DNA of 17,391 bases, taken from positions 1-17,391 of the forward strand of contig CAITCX010000516.1 of assembly GCA_903890885.1 (NCBI GenBank), read 5' to 3'. Position 1 is the first letter of the stretch; each line of letters begins with the position of its first letter. This stretch comes from an uncultured Dehalococcoidia bacterium (GTDB taxonomy: Bacteria; Chloroflexota; Dehalococcoidia; Dehalococcoidales; UBA3254). Both the position numbers and the translations under genes were made by a program. The notes beneath the pieces were generated by a model. The model saw only the letters and a list, made by a program, of their open reading frames with translations, was not told the origin of the DNA and ran no database searches. This document shows, in pieces, positions 7,570 through 13,755 of the stretch.

Positions 7570-7820
7570 TTCTGCATTATTTCCATGACTTTAATAAGAG
7601 CCACCACCAAAAAACCAGCAAAAATAACCAGGCTCAGTGAATTCAAAGCCGCCCGAGCCCGCGTATTGAGATAGGAATACACCAGTGTAATAATGAAAAA
7701 AGCCAGGGCCTGGGCCAGAAAATAGACCGAAAGATCTTTCTGGCCGAAGAAAGCCAGCACAATATTGATCGCACAAAAGGCGATAACCAGGGAGAATATG
7801 AGTTTATTATAGATTCTCAA
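7566..7820 (-). CDS. Small three-helix membrane protein, unknown family
   Basis: An 84-residue, very hydrophobic protein with three probable membrane helices (about 6-25, 30-49 and 61-78). I do not recognise the family. The start is read as TTG 7820, with GGAG 8 bases upstream and a TTGA overlap with the stop of the preceding gene; no ATG is available before the hydrophobic region. Its stop overlaps the next ATG by 4 bases. The tight overlaps on both sides argue for a real gene whose product belongs with the neighbouring membrane proteins. Confidence 0.78.
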   Translation of the reverse strand: MRIYNKLIFSLVIAFCAINIVLAFFGQKDLSVYFLAQALAFFIITLVYSYLNTRARAALNSLSLVIFAGFLVVALIKVMEIMQK

Positions 7821-8551
7821 GACAATAGCTCCAGGCTGATTCTGGTCTTGCCGTAGGAAGAGACTTCCTCAATGATGCGTACGGGCCTGGCTAAAGCTTC
7901 GCTGGCAACAGCAGCCGCCACGGAGGCCAAGGGACTACCCAGGCATCGATTATACCAGGTATTTTCATAAGTTAATTTGGCGCCAGCAACATTCACGGTA
8001 ATCGTGGAATCAGCCAGATGCACAGTAACCCCTGAGGCAATGTCCATGACTCCAGTTAAAAGATAATTCAAAGCGGATTCTATATCTTCTACGGTCGGAC
8101 CCGGCTTACGTGACAGCAGTTCCAGGTTAACACTGCCGGCAGTAGTCACGGCGATAGCTACGTCAGCATTGTCAGGGCCATATCTCACGATAAGGCGTCC
8201 TGGCAATTTTTCTCGCATATTCCGAAGGCCGCCATCTTTAGATAAAGGAACCAGGGCTTGAGGATGCCCGTCACGTAAATGTGATGGCAGGTAAATAGCC
8301 GTATTCTGAAGTCCCAATTCTTCTAAAAGCGCAGCCGTATTTTCCATACCTGTCTTAAGAAGAGTTTGAGAGGCTTCAGGGGAAATATAGGGACGAGCAT
8401 TAGCCAGGGCGATACAGGTAACTCCCAGAATAATGGCGGAAAGCGCCGTGGCAGCCAGCGGCACGGAACTCAGAAGGAAATAGAACAGCGGAGCCAGCAA
8501 GGCACCCGGTACAGCCAGAGTAATGCCTAAAACACGATAAGGGTTTTTCAA
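7817..8551 (-). CDS. Membrane-anchored protein of unknown family (two N-terminal helices)
   Basis: A 244-residue protein with two membrane segments at about 8-28 and 31-50, placing the remaining ~190 residues on one side, probably the cytoplasm. The soluble part has mixed alpha/beta character and a conspicuous C-terminal block, CLGSPLASVAAAVASEALARPVRIIEE (203-229), which looks conserved but which I cannot assign. The start is TTG 8551, with GAGGT 7 bases upstream; later ATGs would remove the membrane segments. It follows the DUF1616 gene after 101 bases and overlaps the next gene by 4. Its place in the MoxR operon suggests a part in the same envelope process; no enzymatic motif is visible. 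Confidence 0.85.
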   Translation of the reverse strand: MKNPYRVLGITLAVPGALLAPLFYFLLSSVPLAATALSAIILGVTCIALANARPYISPEASQTLLKTGMENTAALLEELGLQNTAIYLPSHLRDGHPQALVPLSKDGGLRNMREKLPGRLIVRYGPDNADVAIAVTTAGSVNLELLSRKPGPTVEDIESALNYLLTGVMDIASGVTVHLADSTITVNVAGAKLTYENTWYNRCLGSPLASVAAAVASEALARPVRIIEEVSSYGKTRISLELLS

Positions 8552-8626
8552 ATCCTTGACCTCACGTTCATTATGTCAACACCCCAGGCAATTTCCAGTG
8601 CATTTGCCATATCTGTCAAGCTTTCT

Positions 8627-8644
8627 CCCGGTTTTTATCCCGGG
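8627..8644 (-). repeat. Small GC-rich hairpin between the DUF1616 gene and the 244-residue gene
   Basis: Arms CCCGG (8627-8631) and CCGGG (8640-8644) flank an A/T-rich loop. On the transcribed strand no T run follows, so it is not a typical terminator; it might be an RNA-processing or stability element. It lies in the only sizeable gap (101 bases) of the operon. Confidence 0.35.
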
Positions 8645-8652
8645 CAGCAGCC

Positions 8653-9495
8653 CTATTCAACTTCAACTTTTAAATATGTTCTTAAATAGACTTCCGAACT
8701 GCCGGATTTATAAAGATCGAATTCCAATTTTTGATTAGGGCCGTGTTTATTAAAAGCAAAATCGACATTATAAGTCTGTTTTTCCTGGTCTGGAATAACG
8801 ACATTGAATTCATTAAGCATCTTACCATCTACGTTGACCTGACAGTCCTGCCCTACGACTTTGACCTGGTAGCTGGCACTCTGATTTTCATGATTACGGA
8901 TAACCAGGGATATTTTACCCTTTTGCCCAGCTATGAGGTGCTGGGGGAAACCACTCACCCGGCCGTTTTCATCCAAAAAAAATAACTCGGTGAACCCAGG
9001 TTGAGGACGATGATAGGTGTAGACCGAGCTAACTATGACTCCCAAAATAGAAACAGCCAGGCAGGCTACCAGGGCTTTTTCCAGCCAGTTCTGTTTGCTC
9101 CACCCGGTATGCCAGTTGAAGGGCAGATATGCGGTTTCCTCGATGGGCAGATTGCGCCTTCGAAGGAACGCTATAACGGAAAACAACAGGACCAACCCAG
9201 ATAGCGACCATAAGACCGGATAAAGCGTAATAGACCAGGTATAGTTCAAGACTAGAACGGTTAGCGTAACCAAGGCGATGGAAAGAGCAATACTGTAAGC
9301 GAACCTTTCTAAGGCAGAAAAACGACTTTTCCTGGGGAAAAGGGCTGATATAAAGGCATAACCGGGCAGAAAAAGTAAAAAGGGCAAACCTAGAATAATC
9401 CGTGGAAAAAGGGAAGACGAAAAAACCACGGCCGTAATCAAAAGCAAAGTGATGATCACTACTATTGTAAGATCAATTCCAGATTTGTTTCTCAA
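8653..9495 (-). CDS. DUF1616 domain-containing membrane protein
   Basis: A 280-residue protein, first gene of the MoxR operon. The N-terminal half has four probable membrane helices (about 9-25, 28-50, 64-86, 91-110). The motif LPFLLFLPGYAFISALFPRKSRFSALERFAYSIALS (37-72) is the DUF1616 signature. Another helix at about 141-160 precedes an extracytoplasmic beta-rich domain (about 165-280, with GFTELFFLDENGRVSGFPQHL and VRNHENQSASYQVKVVG). The family is known mainly from archaea and some Chloroflexota and has no proven role; a link to surface glycans or S-layers is often suspected. The start is TTG 9495: AGG lies 5 bases upstream, a stop codon precedes in frame, and no ATG fits. A TATAAT -10 lies about 32 bases upstream. 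Confidence 0.9.
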   Translation of the reverse strand: MRNKSGIDLTIVVIITLLLITAVVFSSSLFPRIILGLPFLLFLPGYAFISALFPRKSRFSALERFAYSIALSIALVTLTVLVLNYTWSITLYPVLWSLSGLVLLFSVIAFLRRRNLPIEETAYLPFNWHTGWSKQNWLEKALVACLAVSILGVIVSSVYTYHRPQPGFTELFFLDENGRVSGFPQHLIAGQKGKISLVIRNHENQSASYQVKVVGQDCQVNVDGKMLNEFNVVIPDQEKQTYNVDFAFNKHGPNQKLEFDLYKSGSSEVYLRTYLKVEVE

Positions 9496-9527
9496 ACTTA
9501 CCTGACCTGCCCAAATTAATTGTCCAA

Positions 9528-9533
9528 ATTATA
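9528..9533 (-). promoter_or_regulatory. -10 element for the DUF1616-MoxR-DUF58 operon
   Basis: On the - strand the hexamer is a perfect TATAAT, about 32 bases upstream of the TTG start of the DUF1616 gene. At 17-base spacing the -35 position (9551-9556) reads ATATCA, a weak match. A TTGACC further upstream is 24 bases away, too far for a normal spacer. This is the only good -10 ahead of the seven genes. Confidence 0.5.
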
Positions 9534-9611
9534 TCACGAGATTGTGAGTATGATATGGGTCAAAACACTCAATTTGAATATAGAAAGTGAATATACAGAG
9601 ACAGTCTACTT

Positions 9612-9640
9612 TTAACTAGTTATAAAGTCGTGGGTATAAA
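9612..9640 (+). promoter_or_regulatory. Promoter of the flippase/pyruvyl transferase unit
   Basis: TTAACT (9612-9617) and TATAAA (9635-9640) are separated by 17 bases, a credible sigma-70 promoter. The -10 lies entirely inside the inverted repeat at 9631-9646, and the predicted transcription start (about 9647) sits at the start of the spacer of the second inverted repeat. The arrangement suggests control by a DNA-binding protein. Hexamers and spacing are seen; activity is inferred. Confidence 0.5.
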
Positions 9641-9660
9641 TACCCATATCGCATGGGTAT
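9631..9660. repeat. Two overlapping inverted repeats at the flippase promoter
   Basis: TGGGTAT (9631-9637) pairs with ATACCCA (9640-9646) across 2 bases, and ATACCCAT (9640-9647) pairs with ATGGGTAT (9653-9660) across 5 bases. The middle arm is shared, so three copies of one half-site alternate in orientation. It could be a multi-site operator overlapping the -10 and start site, or two mutually exclusive structures. No regulator gene is adjacent. Confidence 0.6.
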
Positions 9661-9740
9661 TATGGTACTTCCCAAATAGAGGCACCGGGTGCTACAGTAG
9701 GGTAGCTGAAACTAAACTGAACAAGAAGAAACAATTTATA

Positions 9741-11078
9741 ATGCAAAGTGTTGACTTCCCCCTGGTACCGGAACAACTAAAATTGTTTTGGAAAACGCCT
9801 CTTTATCGCAATGCCGTTTACCTGATAATCGGCAACGGGATGGGAGCGCTGCTGGGTTTTTTCTACTGGGCGGTAGCCGCCCGGCTTTATTCAGCGGAGG
9901 AGGTAGGGACGGCTTCAGCCATCATATCGGCGATAGGCATGCTGGCAGCATTTGCCAGTCTGGGATTGGGCCTGGGGCTGGTACGCTTTCTGCCTGAAAC
10001 CCGAGAACAGGGCAACGATTTGATCAATTCCAGCCTGACACTGGTTCTGGCGGCTTCCATCGTCACTGCGATCGTCTTCATTTTAGGGACAAATTTCTGG
10101 TCTAAAGAATTGAGCTTTCTGCGGGATAATCCCGTCTACTTTTTATTATTCGTAGTTTTTACCGCAGGTACTGCCTGGGGCAATCTGATCGATAATATAT
10201 CTGTTTCTGAGCGACGGTCGGTATTTGTCACCCTGCGTTCTCTGATATACAGTGTGGGTAAGTTGGGCCTGGTCATTCTCATGGCTGGTATATTAAATTC
10301 TTCCGGAATTGTAAGTTCATGGGGTATAGCAACAATCATCTCAATTCTGTTAATCGGGGTTTATTGTTTACCAAGGATTCGCCGGGGTTATATTCCTCGT
10401 CCGCATTGGCACTGGCAGCAAACCAGGGCCATTTTACCATACTCCATCTCTAACAATTTGAGTGTCATGCTGTGGTCACTGCCAACATGGATATTGCCCC
10501 TCATGGTACTAAATGAATTGGGAGCGGAATCTAACGCCAATTTCTATATCGCGTGGACGATAGGTTTAGCCCTGGCCATGGTACCGACATCTGTAGCTAC
10601 TTCTGTTTTTGCAGAAGGCTCTTTTAATGAAACGGGACTGGAAGCTAAAGCCTTGCGCAGCATCAGCCTGGGTATCTTTATAACCTTACCAATCATATTA
10701 TTATTACTGCTATTTGGCGGTAAACTACTAATGCTTTTTGGAAATGATTATGTGACCAATTCATCCAGACTGCTGCAAATAGTTACGCTGACACTATTTC
10801 CGCTTACAATAAACCAGGTCTATTTCAGCGTCCTGAGAGTGCGTAAAAGAATGAAAATGCTGCTGGCGACGGCAACATTGATTACTATTATGACACTGGC
10901 TCTAAGCTTGATGCTGCTGACCGAAATCGGCATACTGGGAGCAGGCATCGCCTGGCTGGCCGGGCAAACTCTGGTAGCCGTCTGGGCCATGTTTGAACAA
11001 CACTGGTGGACAAAACTAGTGCACCAAATGGGAACCATGATATCTAAGGGAATCCGTGTTAATCTGAAAGCAGTCTAA
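9741..11078 (+). CDS. Oligosaccharide/polysaccharide flippase (Wzx-like, MOP superfamily)
   Basis: A 445-residue integral membrane protein with about 12 hydrophobic helices, the size and layout of lipid-linked oligosaccharide flippases. The N-terminal pattern fits the family: NAVYLIIGNGMGALLGFFYWAVAARLYSAEEVGTASAIISA (24-64), then ASLGLGLGLVRFLPE (72-86), matching the usual A-R-x-Y-x-x-x-x-x-G and G-x-x-R-x-x-P features. It should move undecaprenyl-linked glycan units across the cytoplasmic membrane. ATG 9741 is preferred over GTG 9630, because the extra 37 residues are unlike the family and would run through the promoter repeats; its ribosome-binding site is weak. It is first of a two-gene + strand unit, divergent from the MoxR operon. 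The substrate cannot be deduced. Confidence 0.92.
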   Translation: MQSVDFPLVPEQLKLFWKTPLYRNAVYLIIGNGMGALLGFFYWAVAARLYSAEEVGTASAIISAIGMLAAFASLGLGLGLVRFLPETREQGNDLINSSLTLVLAASIVTAIVFILGTNFWSKELSFLRDNPVYFLLFVVFTAGTAWGNLIDNISVSERRSVFVTLRSLIYSVGKLGLVILMAGILNSSGIVSSWGIATIISILLIGVYCLPRIRRGYIPRPHWHWQQTRAILPYSISNNLSVMLWSLPTWILPLMVLNELGAESNANFYIAWTIGLALAMVPTSVATSVFAEGSFNETGLEAKALRSISLGIFITLPIILLLLLFGGKLLMLFGNDYVTNSSRLLQIVTLTLFPLTINQVYFSVLRVRKRMKMLLATATLITIMTLALSLMLLTEIGILGAGIAWLAGQTLVAVWAMFEQHWWTKLVHQMGTMISKGIRVNLKAV

Positions 11079-11128
11079 AAAGTTCACCTGCAACAGGATA
11101 AACAAAAATTTATAAAAGGAAAAAACGC

Positions 11129-12403
11129 ATGACTAACAAAGCTGATTTGATAAAAAGAAAGCGACTAAAAATATTAGTAACCGGCGTGCATGAGATGAAC
11201 TGTAATGGAGAGACCGGGCAGTTCATCAGCCTATTTTGCTATCTCAAGAAAAAATATCCGGAGGCAATTTTCCACATTGGAGAGCTGAATGGAGATATCA
11301 GTGAAAGGCAATTAGAACGAGCTCTGGGAGAAGAGGTAAATTCGGTAAAATTTTACAAAGCCCTGACTTCACCTAAAATTCCCTGGACAATACGGGTTGT
11401 GTCCCTGTTTTTACGGCAAACACTTTTATATCCCGGCTGCGACATCGTAATCCACCTGTGTACGGACGGCTACAGCGACCGCGTATTGCCCAGCAAATTT
11501 CTTTCCACATTGGGAGTAATCGGTCACAGCTACCAGATGCTTTGCGGCAGGCTGTTCGGCAAGCCTGTAGTGGCCTGTTCCACCACCATCGGACCTTTCG
11601 ATTATACATTTACAAGAAACATTGCCAGATTTACCCTGAATAGAATCACCGGCATCACAGCCCGGGAAGAGGATACCATCAAGTATCTTCAGGAACTCAA
11701 GGTAAAATCTGCCATAAAGTCGGTAGCCGATCTGGCTTTCCTGGTAGAAGCTTCACCTAAGGCTGCAGTGGAAGCAACTTTGCAAAAAGCCGGGGTAAAC
11801 ACACATAAACCGCTCTTCGGCATTGCGCCCAGCCAAATTGTGGCTAAAAGAAACCGCGGCAGTGAGACGGCAGAGCAAAAATACGAAGCTTATATTACAT
11901 CCATGGCAGACATAGTCGATAAAATGGCTGACAAGGGCTGCGAGGTAGTGATTTTATGCCAGACTACCAGCCAGAAATATGACGACAGCGTGGTAGCTGC
12001 CCGTATCAAAGAACGAGCCCGCTACAAGCCGGCTATTTTTGATAACCGCAGCTATTCTCCCCAGGTAATCAAAGGCATCATGCAACGTTGCGAGATAGTG
12101 TTTTCCAGCAAATTACACAGTGCTATTTTCGCCATTTCCGAAGGGACACCTACTGTTACCATCGCTTATGCGCCCAAGGTCTACAGCATTATAGGTAATA
12201 TGCTGCATTTACCGAACAGTCTGGTAGAAATCCGCACGCAGGACTTTCCCTCTTTGGTAAAAGAGATAAATGACAAGATTGACCGCTGCTGGCAGGAACG
12301 GGAAACGATCAGGCTGGCACTGCGCCGGACCAACCCAGGTATCAAGGATTTAGCTAACAGGAATATTGCTTATATCGCAGAGATTATCGAGCAGAGAAGA
12401 TAG
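11129..12403 (+). CDS. Polysaccharide pyruvyl transferase family protein
   Basis: A 424-residue cytoplasmic protein of the polysaccharide pyruvyl transferase family (CsaB/WcaK type), which typically adds ketal pyruvate to a sugar. Family features are the Rossmann-like start KILVTGVH (14-21), ACSTTIGPF (149-157, equivalent to the usual QGIGP), ITAREEDTIKYL (176-187), SVADLAF (198-204), a CEVVILCQ strand (271-278) and the highly typical SSKLHSAIFAISEGTPTVTIAY (326-347). The N-terminal glycine-rich loop reads NCNGETGQ where many members have N-x-GD. AAAAGGA lies 9 bases before the ATG. It follows the flippase after 50 bases and converges on the FrhB-like gene with 21 bases between stop codons and no visible terminator. 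Whether it transfers pyruvate or another group cannot be told here. Confidence 0.9.
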   Translation: MTNKADLIKRKRLKILVTGVHEMNCNGETGQFISLFCYLKKKYPEAIFHIGELNGDISERQLERALGEEVNSVKFYKALTSPKIPWTIRVVSLFLRQTLLYPGCDIVIHLCTDGYSDRVLPSKFLSTLGVIGHSYQMLCGRLFGKPVVACSTTIGPFDYTFTRNIARFTLNRITGITAREEDTIKYLQELKVKSAIKSVADLAFLVEASPKAAVEATLQKAGVNTHKPLFGIAPSQIVAKRNRGSETAEQKYEAYITSMADIVDKMADKGCEVVILCQTTSQKYDDSVVAARIKERARYKPAIFDNRSYSPQVIKGIMQRCEIVFSSKLHSAIFAISEGTPTVTIAYAPKVYSIIGNMLHLPNSLVEIRTQDFPSLVKEINDKIDRCWQERETIRLALRRTNPGIKDLANRNIAYIAEIIEQRR

Positions 12404-12424
12404 TCAGGAACGATTTTAAAGCAG

Positions 12425-13723
12425 TTAGTGCAGTACTTTGAGACCCAATGCCCGGCGAGCCTGCTTCATGAAAAAACTGACTACGGGCAATATGGGCGGC
12501 AGAAACGGCCACAACCATCTCTGACGACCAATTAATGAAGACAGGCTGAATCCTGCCACTGCCAGGTACCCACTCAACCCGGGAGAGGGCAAACTAATAT
12601 TATATTGCGGAACCGGACGCCGCCAGAAACGCCGCCAGTTGATTAGCGCAGAAGAGAAACGCATGCGGAATACCGAAGGCATCCATTTCTTGATAATTTC
12701 CGGAGATAGTATGGTCAGCGTCACAGTGCGGGCAGCCATTGCCCGTTGCAGCAGAGCCGCTCCAGCTGGACTGCGGGCCACGACCACCGAATCACCGGCA
12801 GTTTTTTTAAAACCCGGCAGCCAGAAATCCCCTAACGTAATGTCTGCCAGCTTATTCAATGAATCACAGCAGCTAAGACAACGATCTGGAGTGAAGAAAT
12901 TGAACTCATGCCAGGCAATATACTGGAAATAAGGGACCTGGACGCGCCGGCCATCCCTTGAAACGACGGTCATAAAGCCAGGCCAGCCCTCACCCCGGTA
13001 GCTCAGTGCAGTTACCTCGGAAAAGTCTATTTTAAGGCGTGAAAGCAGGAATTCAGTCATCAGGAAGGTATCGGTGTGACTGCACTGGATACCCAGATAG
13101 AGAACGATTTTCTCTTTCAGTCTGGCATTCTGAGCAGCAGCTTTGCGAAGGCCCTGGATGTGACAGGGCAAACCAACCACGGCGAAAGTTCCCGGCGTTT
13201 CCAGTATAGACTGCACCGCCAAGTTAGCCGGCACGGGACAATACCTGGAACCAGCAGAGGAGATAATTTCCTGGCGGTTACGAGCGATAAAAGGCCGCGG
13301 CAACGCCGGTTTTTCAGGATTCCAGCCTGTTACCAGGGCTCCGTCGATAAGGTGAGACTCAAGGGCGTATATCAGCAGTGCAGTAATCAGCCCACCCGAT
13401 GTGCAGTTAAACCGGATATCGTGTTCAGACGCATAACCAGAATAGATGTTTTGATAACAACCTGCCACGACATCCTGGAGAGGTCCCCCCATGATTTCCT
13501 TGTTCAAGGCGGAGAAGTCCAGGGAAGCGCCGGGACAGGCTTTGAGGCACTCTCCGCAAGAAATGCAGGTTTGCGGGTTGACTAAAGGCAGGAAGAGGCC
13601 CTTGCGCCGGTCAATCAGCATAGTGATCGAATGCCTGGGACAGACACCGGCACAGGTCCCGCAACCGGTACAAAGCCTATTTTTTACCACCGATTCAATA
13701 TTTTTCATGGTTGAAGTTGGCAA
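12425..13723 (-). CDS. FrhB-type (F420 hydrogenase/dehydrogenase beta subunit) 4Fe-4S protein
   Basis: A 432-residue cytoplasmic iron-sulfur flavoprotein-like protein. Two ferredoxin motifs lead: C18-x2-C21-x2-C24-x3-C28 and C53-x2-C56-x2-C59-x3-C63, enough for two 4Fe-4S clusters. The FrhB N- and C-terminal domains follow: CTSGGLITALLIYALE (107-122), VVGLPCHIQGLRKA (182-195), and CLSCCDSLNKLADITLGDFWLPG (282-304). Relatives in polysaccharide loci are not hydrogenase subunits; they are thought to act with pyruvyl transferase-like proteins, by a reaction that is not established. The ~80 residues after the domain are Arg-rich (FWRRPVPQ) and then hydrophobic (near 385-418), suggesting membrane association. 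The start is read as TTG 13723 (AAGGAG about 12 bases upstream); ATG 13708 is an alternative. It is last gene of the - strand glycan unit. Confidence 0.9.
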   Translation of the reverse strand: MPTSTMKNIESVVKNRLCTGCGTCAGVCPRHSITMLIDRRKGLFLPLVNPQTCISCGECLKACPGASLDFSALNKEIMGGPLQDVVAGCYQNIYSGYASEHDIRFNCTSGGLITALLIYALESHLIDGALVTGWNPEKPALPRPFIARNRQEIISSAGSRYCPVPANLAVQSILETPGTFAVVGLPCHIQGLRKAAAQNARLKEKIVLYLGIQCSHTDTFLMTEFLLSRLKIDFSEVTALSYRGEGWPGFMTVVSRDGRRVQVPYFQYIAWHEFNFFTPDRCLSCCDSLNKLADITLGDFWLPGFKKTAGDSVVVARSPAGAALLQRAMAARTVTLTILSPEIIKKWMPSVFRMRFSSALINWRRFWRRPVPQYNISLPSPGLSGYLAVAGFSLSSLIGRQRWLWPFLPPILPVVSFFMKQARRALGLKVLH

Positions 13724-13755
13724 GGTCTATATATTCTCCTTCCAGTCGAGTATCA

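Noticed and set aside
8574..8579. TTGACA on the - strand as a promoter inside the MoxR operon
   Set aside because: At 17-base spacing the -10 position reads AGGATT, not a credible match, so an internal promoter is unsupported.
9630..9740. GTG start giving the flippase 37 extra residues
   Set aside because: The extension runs through the promoter repeats, is unlike flippase N-termini and lacks a ribosome-binding site.
12404..12424. Terminator between the convergent pyruvyl transferase and FrhB-like genes
   Set aside because: The 21-base gap contains no inverted repeat or T run.
13076..13585. 169-codon open frame on the + strand
   Set aside because: Antisense to the FrhB-like gene, whose cysteine motifs and domain order are unmistakable.
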